This document shows positions 1 through 7,787 of a stretch of 30,969 nt of DNA, piece by piece (position 1 is the stretch's first letter; every line of letters begins with the position of its first letter). The position numbers and the translations under genes were made by a program. Under the pieces are notes generated by a model, which was not told the DNA's origin, did not search any database, and saw only the letters and a list, made by a program, of their open reading frames with translations. Origin of the DNA: JAZLFH01 sp045615705 (lineage in GTDB: Bacteria; Bacillota; Clostridia; UMGS1883); the NCBI GenBank assembly GCA_045615705.1, contig JAZLFH010000016.1, positions 1 to 30,969 on the forward strand. Direction: 5' to 3'.

Positions 1-743
1 CTGTTTCCCACTGCTTTTTTTAAGTGTATAAGGTATTCGATATTCCCTTCGGGGCCTCTGACGGGAGAAAAATCAAGACCCGAAACCAAAAAACCAAACG
101 ACTTTGAAAATGAAACTACATTTTCAATAACTTCGATATGAACATTTTCGTCTCGGACAACGCCTTTTTTACCGACCTTTTCACGCCCTGCTTCAAACTG
201 CGGTTTAATAAGAGCGACAATTTCGCCGTGTTCTTTCAAAAGAGAATATGCTACGGGAAGAACTAATTTAAGCGAGATAAACGAAACATCAATTGAAGCA
301 AAATCAAGTTCTTCGCCGATATCATCTTTTGTAACATAGCGGATATTTGTCCGCTCCATATTTATCACTCGGTCATCGCATCTCAGTTTCCAAGCAAGTT
401 GTCCGTATCCGACATCTACCGAAAATACTTTCTTTGCTCCGTTTTGAAGCATACAGTCGGTAAAACCGCCGGTTGAAGCACCTATATCCATACAAGTCTT
501 CTCAAAAAGGCTTATGGGAAATACCTTCATGGCTTTTTCAAGTTTTAGCCCACCACGGCTGACATAAGGGAGTTTATCGCCACGGAGTTCCACGGTGTCC
601 GTGTCTGCTACCGTATCACCTGCTTTGTCGGCTTTTTGATTATTTATATAAACCCTGCCTTCCATTATATAACTTTTTGCAAGGTCCCGCCCCGATACAA
701 GTCCTTCTTCTACGAGATAGACATCAAGTCGTCTTTTCATCAT
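1..743 (-). CDS. tlyA: TlyA-family rRNA 2'-O-methyltransferase (3' end beyond window)
   Basis: The reading frame starts at 743 (ATGATG; 740 is the alternative start) and runs off the left edge without a stop, giving about 247 residues of a family that is usually near 270. The N-terminus (MKRRLDVYLVEEGL) is an S4 RNA-binding domain. A Rossmann-type FtsJ-like methyltransferase follows, with the SAM-binding segment MDIGASTGGFTD, then SVDVGYGQLAWKLR and a late DVSFISL segment. TlyA proteins methylate 16S and/or 23S rRNA ribose; older annotations call them hemolysins. The start overlaps the dxs stop (ATGA), with AGAGGA six bases upstream, so the two are probably translationally coupled. A dxs-tlyA pair is common in Clostridia. 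The exact rRNA target cannot be told from sequence. Confidence 0.93.
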   Translation of the reverse strand, partial: MMKRRLDVYLVEEGLVSGRDLAKSYIMEGRVYINNQKADKAGDTVADTDTVELRGDKLPYVSRGGLKLEKAMKVFPISLFEKTCMDIGASTGGFTDCMLQNGAKKVFSVDVGYGQLAWKLRCDDRVINMERTNIRYVTKDDIGEELDFASIDVSFISLKLVLPVAYSLLKEHGEIVALIKPQFEAGREKVGKKGVVRDENVHIEVIENVVSFSKSFGFLVSGLDFSPVRGPEGNIEYLIHLKKAVGN

Positions 744-2590
744 TTAAGTTCCTCTTTAATTGCTTGTATTATACTTTCATCGTCAAGACCGCATTCTTTT
801 AACAGGTCGTTTTCCGATGCGTGTGAAACAAAAATATCATCTACGGCTTTAACAATGAGTTTTTTATGAATGTTTTCTTCAAGGAAAATACTTTCAATCG
901 CTTCACCGACACCGCCACGCCTGATGTTATGCTCTATTGAAACGGAAAGTTTTGTTTTGTTTGCACTTTTAATTATCGTTTTTCTGTCGATAGGCTTTAC
1001 TGTACGCAGGTCAATTACTTCGGAGGAAATGCCGTCATTTTCAAGTTTTTCACAAATGCTGAGTGCGGATGCTACACTGCTTCCGACAGAAATTAATGTA
1101 ACCGAGGAACCTTCTTTTACAACACTTGCTTTTCCCAAGACAAATTCTTTGTTGTCTATCGGAATTTTTTCTCTGCCACGGGGATAGCGAAGTGCAATCG
1201 GACCATTGTGCTTGTTTACGGCATAGTCGAGCATCTTTGAAAGTTCACAAAATGATGACGGAGAAAGAATAGTCATATTTGGAATATGACTTAAATAGGA
1301 CAAGTCGAAAAGTCCCTGATGAGTAGGACCGTCAAAGGGAACAAATCCCGCTCTGTCTAATGCAAAAACAACATGAGAATTTAAAATTGCGATATCTTCA
1401 ATCACATTGTCGTATGCTCTTTGTAAAAATGAAGAGTACACGGAAACGACAGGAACACTTCCGCCTATCGCAAGACCGGAAGCGAAGGTTACGGCATGAC
1501 CTTCTGCAATACCTACATCAAAAAATCTGTCGGGGAAACTCTTTTCAAATTCTAAAAGTCCGCTTCCGAGTGTCATGGAGGGCGTTATTGCGACAACCTT
1601 TTCATTATTACTTGCAATTTCACAAAGTTTTTTCCCGAAAACATCGGAGAAGGTTTCGTTTGAACTCTTTGTGATGCCCGTATTTTCATCAAAAGGTGAA
1701 ACACCATGATACTTTTCGGGGTTTTTTTCTGCAAATTTGTAGCCTTTACCCTTTTTTGTTCTTATATGTAAAATGACAGGCTCATCTAAGGCAGAAGCCC
1801 TTTTTATAAGTTCCCGCATTTTCTTAATGTCGTGTCCGTCAACAGGCCCTAAATATGTAAGCCCCATTTCCTCAAACCATATTCCCGAGGATAAAAGGTA
1901 TTTCACATTTTCTTTTATATGTCGAAGATATGATGCAAATTTTGACCCCGTTTTTGACTTTTTCAAAAATGCTTCAATATTGTTCTTTGATTTTGTATAT
2001 CTGAAACTTGTTCTCACACGAGAGAGATAACTGCTGAGTCCACCGACATTTTTGGAAATTGACATATCGTTATCATTTAAAACGATGAGCATTTTTTTCC
2101 CGGAATGGCCTATTGAATTTAAGGCTTCAAATGAAAGACCGCCCGTAAGTGCACCATCACCGATAACAGCCGTAATAAAGTAGTTTTCTTTTAATATATC
2201 CCTTGCATTTGCAAGACCGAATGCGGTTGAAAGGGAAGTGGAAGAATGCCCCGACACGGAAAACTCGTACTCGCTTTCCCTTGGGTCTGTAAAACCGCTC
2301 ATACCGTTGAGAGAACGAAGATTTTTAAATTCTTCTTTTCTGCCGCACAAAAGTTTATACACATAACTTTGATGCCCGACATCCCAAATGATTTTATCCT
2401 TCGGAAAATCAAATTCCGAGCAGAGTGCTACGGTTAATTCAACTACACCCAAGTTCGATGCAAGATGTCCCCCTGTTTTTGAAACAGAGTTAACTAAAAA
2501 AGAACGAATATCACAGCAAAGTTTAGAAAGTTCTTTGTCATTTAGTTTTTTGACATCATTAGGATTTTTAATTTTATCTAAAACTGACAT
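740..2590 (-). CDS. dxs: 1-deoxy-D-xylulose-5-phosphate synthase
   Basis: This thiamine-diphosphate enzyme condenses pyruvate and glyceraldehyde 3-phosphate into DXP, the first step of the MEP isoprenoid pathway. The 616 residues match the family length. Visible marks are the N-terminal SKTGGHLASNLGVVELT segment with His42, the GDGALTGG ThDP/Mg motif (144-151) followed by NDNDMSIS, and a central pyrimidine-binding domain with DVGIAEGHAV, where Glu is the catalytic acid. A C-terminal transketolase domain ends near residue 616. The start has GAGG seven bases upstream. The gene is first in a dxs-tlyA unit and has its own promoter within the upstream terminator hairpin. In many Clostridia dxs follows ispA; here ispA lies about 13 kb away on the other strand. 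Confidence 0.97.
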   Translation of the reverse strand: MSVLDKIKNPNDVKKLNDKELSKLCCDIRSFLVNSVSKTGGHLASNLGVVELTVALCSEFDFPKDKIIWDVGHQSYVYKLLCGRKEEFKNLRSLNGMSGFTDPRESEYEFSVSGHSSTSLSTAFGLANARDILKENYFITAVIGDGALTGGLSFEALNSIGHSGKKMLIVLNDNDMSISKNVGGLSSYLSRVRTSFRYTKSKNNIEAFLKKSKTGSKFASYLRHIKENVKYLLSSGIWFEEMGLTYLGPVDGHDIKKMRELIKRASALDEPVILHIRTKKGKGYKFAEKNPEKYHGVSPFDENTGITKSSNETFSDVFGKKLCEIASNNEKVVAITPSMTLGSGLLEFEKSFPDRFFDVGIAEGHAVTFASGLAIGGSVPVVSVYSSFLQRAYDNVIEDIAILNSHVVFALDRAGFVPFDGPTHQGLFDLSYLSHIPNMTILSPSSFCELSKMLDYAVNKHNGPIALRYPRGREKIPIDNKEFVLGKASVVKEGSSVTLISVGSSVASALSICEKLENDGISSEVIDLRTVKPIDRKTIIKSANKTKLSVSIEHNIRRGGVGEAIESIFLEENIHKKLIVKAVDDIFVSHASENDLLKECGLDDESIIQAIKEELK

Positions 2591-2606
2591 AACAAGACCT
2601 CATATA

Positions 2607-2642
2607 AAAATAATCTGCGATAATTATATCACAGATTATTTT
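2607..2642 (-). terminator. Terminator of the oad operon
   Basis: An 11-bp perfect stem (2607-2617 with 2632-2642) is followed by one mismatch and a 4-bp inner stem (GATA/TATC) around an ATTA loop. On the minus strand the right arm ends in a run of five T. It lies 27 bases after the oadB stop and before dxs, so it should end the decarboxylase transcript. The stem is AT-rich, so efficiency may be partial. Confidence 0.72.
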
Positions 2643-2651
2643 GTTCTTCAA
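2623..2651 (-). promoter_or_regulatory. Probable dxs promoter embedded in the oad terminator
   Basis: On the minus strand TTGAAG (2651-2646) is followed after exactly 17 bases by a perfect TATAAT (2628-2623). The predicted start is near 2616, leaving a leader of about 25 bases with GAGG before the dxs ATG. The -10 box sits in the inner stem and loop of the upstream terminator. This is called by eye from the consensus only. Confidence 0.6.
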
Positions 2652-2668
2652 TATTTTAAAGAAAAATC

Positions 2669-3838
2669 TTACTTCATAAATACCGAATATAAGAATCCTG
2701 CGGCAACCGCCGAACCGATAACACCTGAAACATTAGCACCCATTGCGTGCATTAAGAGGAAGTTGGAGGGGTTCGCCTTTTGACCTTCCATCTGCGAAAC
2801 TCTTGCAGCCATCGGGACTGCGGAAACGCCGGCAGAACCGATAAGAGGATTTATCTTACCCTTTGTTGCCCAGCATAAAAGTTTTCCGAGCAAAAGTCCG
2901 CCTGCGGTTGAGAAACAGAATGCTAAAAGACCCAATATAACGATTTTAAGCGTATCAAGAGTTAAGAACTTGTTATAAACGGTGGTTGCACCTACTGTTG
3001 TGCTTAAAAAGATTGTTACTATGTTCATGAGAGCATTTTGTGCAGTGTCGCTGAGACGGTCTGTAACTCCGCATTCCTTTAAAAGATTACCCAGCATAAG
3101 GCAACCCAAAAGAGGAGCAACAGAAGGAAGAATCAAGCAAGTGATGATGGTTACTGCGATGGGGAATATGATTTTTTCCGTCTTGGAAACAGTGCGAAGT
3201 TGTTCCATTTTAATTTCTCTTTCCTTCTTGGTTGTCAAAAGTCTCATAATCGGAGGCTGAATAAGAGGAATAAGAGCCATATACGAATATGCGGCAATCG
3301 CAATAGGAGCAAGAAGGTGAGGGGCTAAACTTTTAGTAAGCCAAATAGCGGTAGGACCGTCAGCACCGCCGATGATACCGATGGAAGCAGCCTCATTTCC
3401 GTTAAAGCCCAGTGCAATAGCCAAGAAGAATGCACAGTAGATACCAAGTTGTGCTGCGGCACCTAAAAGCATTGACTTGGGATTTGCAATCATCGGACCA
3501 AAGTCTGTCATTGCACCAACGCCTAAGAAAATGAGCGATGGATAAATGCCGAGTTTAACACCGAGATACAAAATATCCAAAAGTCCGCCTTCGTGGAGAA
3601 TCTTACCGAAATCAAGTTCACCGGTCCAAAAATCAGGAGTATAGACACCCGAGATAGGAAGGTTTGCCAAGAGCATACCGAATGCAATGCCTATAAGAAG
3701 AAGAGGCTCAAACTTTTTAACAATACCGAGGTAGAGTAAAACGCAGGCAAGTGCAATCATTATTATCTGGCGGAAGTCGGTAATGTTGGCAATACCGGAA
3801 GTTTCCCACAAATTGGCCAAGGTTTGTGTAAAATCCAT
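2669..3838 (-). CDS. oadB: Na+-translocating decarboxylase beta subunit (OadB/GcdB family)
   Basis: This 389-residue, very hydrophobic membrane protein is the sodium-channel subunit of biotin-dependent decarboxylases. It decarboxylates carboxybiotin and couples this to Na+ export. Family marks are the GGADGPTAIW segment (around 155-170), containing the conserved Asp used in Na+/H+ movement, and the SYMALIPLIQPPIM segment shortly after. The C-terminus has MLLxHAMGxNVSGVIGSA-like sequence typical of the family. The start is supported by AAAGGA upstream. It is the last gene of the oadA-oadG-carrier-oadB operon. The beta subunit alone does not identify the substrate; the OadA-type alpha subunit upstream points to oxaloacetate. 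Confidence 0.95.
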   Translation of the reverse strand: MDFTQTLANLWETSGIANITDFRQIIMIALACVLLYLGIVKKFEPLLLIGIAFGMLLANLPISGVYTPDFWTGELDFGKILHEGGLLDILYLGVKLGIYPSLIFLGVGAMTDFGPMIANPKSMLLGAAAQLGIYCAFFLAIALGFNGNEAASIGIIGGADGPTAIWLTKSLAPHLLAPIAIAAYSYMALIPLIQPPIMRLLTTKKEREIKMEQLRTVSKTEKIIFPIAVTIITCLILPSVAPLLGCLMLGNLLKECGVTDRLSDTAQNALMNIVTIFLSTTVGATTVYNKFLTLDTLKIVILGLLAFCFSTAGGLLLGKLLCWATKGKINPLIGSAGVSAVPMAARVSQMEGQKANPSNFLLMHAMGANVSGVIGSAVAAGFLYSVFMK

Positions 3839-3866
3839 TGTAATCTATCCTTTCCGTTTGTAAGTA

Positions 3867-4247
3867 TCAGCCGAGAACAATAAGAGCGTCTCCGCTTTTA
3901 ACCGAAGCACCTTTTGAAGCAACAATCTGTGCTACTTTACCATCAGACGGTGCAGCTATTTCGTTTTCCATTTTCATAGCTTCGATGATGACCAAAATGT
4001 CGCCTTTTTTAACGCTTTGTCCCACAGATACTTTAACATCAACAACAGTTCCGGGAAGCGGAGCGTCAACGCGTGTTCCGGATGCAGTCGGCACTTGTGT
4101 TGATGGAGAAGTTTGTGTCGCAGGAGCCTGAGCCGCAGGAACGGGAGCCGGAGTGGGAACATTGTCGTATTCGTTTACTATTTCGACTTTGCTTTCTTCA
4201 ACTTCAACTTCGTATGCTTTACCATTTAAAGTTACTTTATATTTCAT
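3867..4247 (-). CDS. Biotin carboxyl carrier subunit of the decarboxylase
   Basis: This 126-residue biotinyl carrier shuttles the carboxyl group from the alpha subunit to the membrane beta subunit. The N-terminus is a short beta-rich segment (1-28). A Pro/Ala/Thr-rich flexible linker follows (about 31-58), then a biotinyl/lipoyl domain with the canonical EAMKMEN motif; the biotinylated lysine is Lys92. A strong AGGAGG lies upstream. In many relatives this domain is fused to the C-terminus of OadA; here it is a separate gene, as in glutaconyl-CoA and methylmalonyl-CoA decarboxylases. Attachment of biotin would need a BirA ligase that is not in the window. Confidence 0.95.
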   Translation of the reverse strand: MKYKVTLNGKAYEVEVEESKVEIVNEYDNVPTPAPVPAAQAPATQTSPSTQVPTASGTRVDAPLPGTVVDVKVSVGQSVKKGDILVIIEAMKMENEIAAPSDGKVAQIVASKGASVKSGDALIVLG

Positions 4248-4262
4248 TGTAATATCCTCCTA

Positions 4263-4559
4263 TTATTTAATCTCTTTAATTGAAATAAACTTAAGTCTGT
4301 TAAGAGGAAGATCAAGTTTATTTGCAACTATTGCCATAATCATTGCAGCGTTTCTTTCAGATACACCTACAAGTTTAACGCCGGTATTTGTTTTGGCACT
4401 GTTTGAATTAAGAACTGTATTTTGTTCGGTATTTACAGCCTTTTGGGGTTTGCTTGTAAAAATTGACATTATACTTATAAATCCCATAAGAATGAGGATT
4501 ACCGCAAAAACTATAGCCATACCGATTACAGACATCAATAATGACTCGGAAAATGCCAT
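4263..4559 (-). CDS. oadG: Na+-pump decarboxylase gamma chain (OadG family)
   Basis: This 98-residue protein has one N-terminal membrane helix (about 8-33), a Ser/Thr/Asn-rich linker, and a short soluble tail with GVSERNAAMIMAIVANKLD and ISIKEI. That layout fits OadG/MmdD small subunits, which anchor and stabilise the alpha-beta complex. It lies 15 bases after oadA and 15 bases before the carrier gene, each with a good ribosome binding site (AAAGGAG here). The position between alpha and carrier subunits supports the call more strongly than its weakly conserved sequence. Confidence 0.85.
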   Translation of the reverse strand: MAFSESLLMSVIGMAIVFAVILILMGFISIMSIFTSKPQKAVNTEQNTVLNSNSAKTNTGVKLVGVSERNAAMIMAIVANKLDLPLNRLKFISIKEIK

Positions 4560-4574
4560 GTTAATTCTCCTTTC

Positions 4575-5951
4575 TTACATCTCTTCAATTGAGTATGTGC
4601 AAGTGTTTTCTTCACGCTTTTTGCGTGCCTCAAAGAACTTTTCTGCTTCTCTCGGGAATGCGATGTATGAAAGGACATCTTCATCGGAACGAGCATCTTT
4701 AAGTTCATTTTTTGTCTTTTCGAACTGAGGCTCCAATGTGTCTGCAAAACGGCAGGTGATGGGTTTTTCATCACCGAGAGCCTTCTTTACGAGGTCTTGA
4801 TTGATTTTTCCCGGAGCCTGACCGTACTCGCCGCGAAGATAAGCCTTGATTTCTTTGCTGATGTTTTTGTAGCGTTCACCCAAAAGAACATTTTGAGTGG
4901 CTTGAACACCGACCATCTGGCTCATGGGAGTAACAAGCGGAGGATATCCCAAGTCTTCACGAACTCTTGGAGTTTCATTTAAAACTTCGTCAAGTCTGTC
5001 AAGAGAATTTTGTGCTTTAAGTTGTGCGATAAGGTTGGAAAGCATACCGCCCGGAACCTTATAGTTAAGAGCATTTGTATCGTTTGTCAAAACTGTCGGA
5101 TTTAAAAGCCCTGATTCGAGGTATCCGTTACGAATAGGTTTAAAGAAGTCGTTAACTTCCTTAATAATGTTGCTGTCAAGACCGGTGTCATATCCCATCT
5201 GCGAGAAAATGTACGAAAGCGACTCCGTAGGCGGTTGACTTGTGCCGCCGGAGAAACAACTTGTTGCAGTATCAATGACATCAGCACCCGCTTCAACAGC
5301 CTTCATATAGGTGTTGTAGCCAAGACCTGTCGTGCAGTGTGTGTGAACAACGACCGGAATCTTAACATTTTCTTTTATCGCTTTGACAAGGTCATAAGCC
5401 TCCTGAGGGCTCATAACACCCGCCATATCCTTGATGCAGATGCTTGAAGAACCCATAGATTCCATTTCTTTAACAAGCTTTACATAGTTTTCAAGCGTGT
5501 GAACGGGGCTTGTTGTATAAGAAATGGCAGTTGATGCATGAGCACCGTGCTTGATGGTTTCTTCGATGGCAACACGGATATTTCGTGTGTCGTTTAATGC
5601 GTCAAAAATTCTGATGATGTCAATTCCGTTTTTGACGGAAAGTTCAACGAATTTTTTAACTACATCATCGGGATAATGCTTATATCCCAAGAGATTCTGT
5701 CCTCTTAAAAGCATTTGAAGTTTTGTGTCGGGCATTTTCTCTTTTATTTTTCTAAGACGCTCCCAAGGATCTTCATTGAGGTAACGAAGACATGAATCAA
5801 AAGTTGCACCGCCCCAGCATTCAACTGAGTAGTAGCCTGCTTTGTTCATTGTTTCAAGTATTCCTTCAAATTTCTCAAAGGGAAGTCTTGTAGCGATGAG
5901 TGATTGGTTGGCATCACGCAACACTGTTTCGGTAAATTGTACCTTTTTCAT
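4575..5951 (-). CDS. oadA: Oxaloacetate decarboxylase alpha subunit (carboxyltransferase)
   Basis: This is the cytoplasmic carboxyltransferase that moves CO2 from oxaloacetate to biotin. The start at 5951 is chosen because it has AGAAGGAG nine bases upstream and matches the family N-terminus (MKKVQFTETVLRDANQSL); an in-frame ATG further out adds an unrelated hydrophobic stretch. It has 458 residues: a HMGL-like TIM barrel with metal-site Asp13, the active-site lysine at 174 in CIKDMAG, and metal histidines 203 and 205 in VHTHCTTG, followed by the conserved helical carboxylase domain. The usual C-terminal biotinyl domain is absent and supplied by the separate carrier gene. No biotin carboxylase is nearby, which argues for decarboxylase rather than pyruvate carboxylase. 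Confidence 0.93.
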   Translation of the reverse strand: MKKVQFTETVLRDANQSLIATRLPFEKFEGILETMNKAGYYSVECWGGATFDSCLRYLNEDPWERLRKIKEKMPDTKLQMLLRGQNLLGYKHYPDDVVKKFVELSVKNGIDIIRIFDALNDTRNIRVAIEETIKHGAHASTAISYTTSPVHTLENYVKLVKEMESMGSSSICIKDMAGVMSPQEAYDLVKAIKENVKIPVVVHTHCTTGLGYNTYMKAVEAGADVIDTATSCFSGGTSQPPTESLSYIFSQMGYDTGLDSNIIKEVNDFFKPIRNGYLESGLLNPTVLTNDTNALNYKVPGGMLSNLIAQLKAQNSLDRLDEVLNETPRVREDLGYPPLVTPMSQMVGVQATQNVLLGERYKNISKEIKAYLRGEYGQAPGKINQDLVKKALGDEKPITCRFADTLEPQFEKTKNELKDARSDEDVLSYIAFPREAEKFFEARKKREENTCTYSIEEM

Positions 5952-5990
5952 ATAATTACACTCCTTCTGCCCAAAAAATCTGATATTATC

Positions 5991-6018
5991 ATTATAGTAT
6001 ATTTTTAGAAAAATGCAA
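5991..6018 (-). promoter_or_regulatory. Candidate promoter of the oad operon
   Basis: On the minus strand a perfect TATAAT (5996-5991) is preceded after 16 bases by TTGCAT (6018-6013), about 40 bases before the oadA start. The stretch between oadA and the upstream DUF975-like gene (5952-6122) is very AT-rich and holds no gene that I can support. The -35 match is weak. Confidence 0.5.
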
Positions 6019-6122
6019 CAAAAAATGCAAATTTTTTCAAAAAATATAAAAGATTTTGAAGAAATTACCGAAAATAAAAACAATTTTTTGGAAAAGGTCA
6101 GTCGTGTGCAGTATAAAATGTT

Positions 6123-6785
6123 TCAAGAATTTTGATAGAGAAGAGCAAATGATGTAAAGATATACGGAATGAGAAAGAAAAAGCCGATACCGAAAGTTAA
6201 AATACACAGAACTGCCCAACCCCAAAATGAGAACAACAGCGAAAATGCTCTTAATGAAGAAACTCTTTTAAGCCCCTCTTTAAATGCAGAAAACGAAGAG
6301 TTACTGCCGAAACTTTCGCCGTAAGAAAAGTAACAGAAAAGGCATTTTATCCCGGAAAAAATGATTATAATTATTGCTGCAAGGGCAAAAAATGAAGCAT
6401 AGGTGTCAAAAGTATAATTTTTGTATTTGGCAAGAAAAATTGCAATAACGGAAGGAACAAATGAAGTGACAAAGACGAAAGAAATGTTATATATTCCCAA
6501 CAAAAAGCAACCCAAGTATTTTTTTAGCGGGTCAAAAACCGCACTCACGGGAAGAAAAATCCCTTTTGAAGCGTTTAAAAAATATCCGCACGCTCCGACC
6601 AACAGGGGAGAAATAATTAAAAAAAGAATAATACCTTCAAAAAAAGAAAAGTATGAAATAACAAGTGAAACAAAAATTGGAATAAGTGTTAAAATCGAGG
6701 AAAAAACAGCATTTTTCCAGCCTAAAACGGACAGTGTTTCAAGTGCTTTTTTTCGTATTTGTTTGTTAGAAACAGATGTTTTCAT
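6123..6785 (-). CDS. DUF975-like integral membrane protein
   Basis: This 220-residue protein has five or six strongly hydrophobic segments. The N-terminus (SNKQIRKKALETLSVLGWKNAV) and C-terminus (WAVLCILTFGIGFFFLIPYI, then an aromatic tail) resemble the DUF975 membrane family, in which a short basic start precedes a first helix and a TlGIGfxxLiPY motif ends the domain. Function is unknown. The 6785 start is preferred because a promoter lies just upstream; an earlier ATG at 6852 adds a Phe-rich segment but has no ribosome binding site. It is co-directional with the oad operon 170 bases downstream, with no obvious terminator between, so some read-through is possible. It is divergent from rpsB. 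Confidence 0.7.
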   Translation of the reverse strand: MKTSVSNKQIRKKALETLSVLGWKNAVFSSILTLIPIFVSLVISYFSFFEGIILFLIISPLLVGACGYFLNASKGIFLPVSAVFDPLKKYLGCFLLGIYNISFVFVTSFVPSVIAIFLAKYKNYTFDTYASFFALAAIIIIIFSGIKCLFCYFSYGESFGSNSSFSAFKEGLKRVSSLRAFSLLFSFWGWAVLCILTFGIGFFFLIPYIFTSFALLYQNS

Positions 6786-6801
6786 CAAAATCACCACATA
6801 A

Positions 6802-6830
6802 ATTGTAGCAAAAAAATAAAAAAATAACAA
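6802..6830 (-). promoter_or_regulatory. Candidate promoter of the DUF975-like gene
   Basis: TTGTTA (6830-6825) and TACAAT (6807-6802) on the minus strand are spaced by exactly 17 bases. The predicted start lies near 6795, so the leader would be only about 10 bases, with GGTG as the only ribosome-binding candidate. The whole stretch is A/T runs, so a chance match is possible. Confidence 0.45.
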
Positions 6831-6848
6831 CAAAAATATAAAAAAGTA

Positions 6849-6877
6849 TTGCATAATGTGTTTTGTTGTGGTAATAT
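6849..6877 (+). promoter_or_regulatory. Candidate rpsB-tsf promoter
   Basis: TTGCAT (6849-6854) is followed after 17 bases by TAATAT (6872-6877), preceded by TGG as an extended -10 (6869-6871). The start would be near 6884, giving a leader of about 130 bases before rpsB that contains the hairpin at 6905-6937. Confidence 0.45.
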
Positions 6878-6904
6878 ACCAAAGAAAATTCGCACGCTTA
6901 ATGA

Positions 6905-6937
6905 GCATCGCCTTGTGCCCTTTGGGTAGGCGTATGC
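6905..6937 (+). promoter_or_regulatory. Structured 5' leader hairpin of rpsB
   Basis: In an AT-rich region this GC-richer block forms a long hairpin. GCAT (6905-6908) pairs with ATGC (6934-6937). CGCCT (6909-6913) pairs with AGGCG (6928-6932) past one bulged T. A TGTG/T internal loop follows, then CCC (6918-6920) pairs with GGG (6924-6926) around TTT. No T-run follows, so it is not a terminator. Its place about 75 bases before the S2 gene suggests a ribosomal-protein autoregulatory leader, which is inference. I do not recognise it as a named RNA family. Confidence 0.5.
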
Positions 6938-7013
6938 GGTGATTTGGGCGGAGGTGCCTTTCTGTTTTGACATGGCAAAAAGGTAAAAACTAATAAATAC
7001 GGAGGTGTAAATC

Positions 7014-7760
7014 ATGTCAGTTATTTCTATGAAACAGCTTTTGGAAGCAGGTGTTCACTTCGGACATCAGACCAGAAGATGGAATCCCAAAATGGCAGAG
7101 TATATATACACGGAGAGAAACGGTATATATATCATTGATCTTCAAAAGACCGTTAAAAAGGTTGAAGAAGCTTATGCTTTTGTTCGCCAAATTGCAGAAG
7201 ATGGCGGAGAAATCCTTTTTGTCGGAACAAAGAAGCAGGCACAAGATGCCATTCGTGAGGAAGCACAGAGAGTCGGTATGCATTATGTTGATGCAAGATG
7301 GCTCGGCGGTATGCTCACAAACTTTAAAACAATTAAAAAGAGAATTGAAAGACTCGGTCAATTAAAGAAAATGGAAACAGACGGAACATTTGACCTTCTT
7401 CCCAAAAAAGAAGTTATCGGTCTTCGCGGAGAGATGGAAAAACTTGAAAAATACCTTGGCGGTATCAAGAATATGAAACAGGCTCCGGCGGCAATGTTTA
7501 TCGTTGACCCGAAGAAGGAAAGAATCGCAATAAGTGAAGCACATCGCCTCGGAATTCCGATTGTTGCGATTGTTGATACAAACTGCGACCCGGAAGAAGT
7601 TGATTACCCGATTCCCGGAAATGACGATGCAATCCGTGCAGTTAAACTCGTTTGCGAAACAATAGCAAATGCTGTTATTGAAGGTAGACAGGGCGAACAG
7701 ATGGATGCTAAGGAAGAAAATTCGGAATCAGAGGAAGAAACTATTGATATCGTTCTTTGA
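7014..7760 (+). CDS. rpsB: 30S ribosomal protein S2
   Basis: S2 binds late at the head-body hinge of the 30S subunit and helps recruit S1-type proteins. The 248 residues fit the family. The N-terminus SMKQLLEAGVHFGHQTRRWNPKM is diagnostic, as are the ENPVFxGTKKQAQ-like segment, RWLGGMLTNFKTI and the later DPKKERIAISEAHRLGIPIVAIVDTN. A short acidic C-terminal tail is typical. GGAGG lies about eight bases upstream of the ATG. tsf follows 27 bases later, the universal rpsB-tsf pairing, and a shared terminator follows tsf. The roughly 130-base leader carries a hairpin that may be a feedback site. Confidence 0.99.
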   Translation: MSVISMKQLLEAGVHFGHQTRRWNPKMAEYIYTERNGIYIIDLQKTVKKVEEAYAFVRQIAEDGGEILFVGTKKQAQDAIREEAQRVGMHYVDARWLGGMLTNFKTIKKRIERLGQLKKMETDGTFDLLPKKEVIGLRGEMEKLEKYLGGIKNMKQAPAAMFIVDPKKERIAISEAHRLGIPIVAIVDTNCDPEEVDYPIPGNDDAIRAVKLVCETIANAVIEGRQGEQMDAKEENSESEEETIDIVL

Positions 7761-7787
7761 TAATATAATAGGAAAGGAATGTTAGTT

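Noticed and set aside
870..1674. Plus-strand open frames of about 105 codons opposite dxs.
   Set aside because: They lie wholly within a well-conserved gene on the other strand, lack ribosome binding sites and have no family resemblance.
5952..6083. N-terminal extension of OadA from an upstream ATG at 6083.
   Set aside because: The extension is Phe/Ile-rich and unlike the family, spans the promoter region, and a strong ribosome binding site supports 5951.
6791..7015. A 74-codon minus-strand reading frame upstream of rpsB.
   Set aside because: It overlaps the rpsB leader and the DUF975-like promoter, has no ribosome binding site and resembles no family; more likely the shadow of a structured leader.
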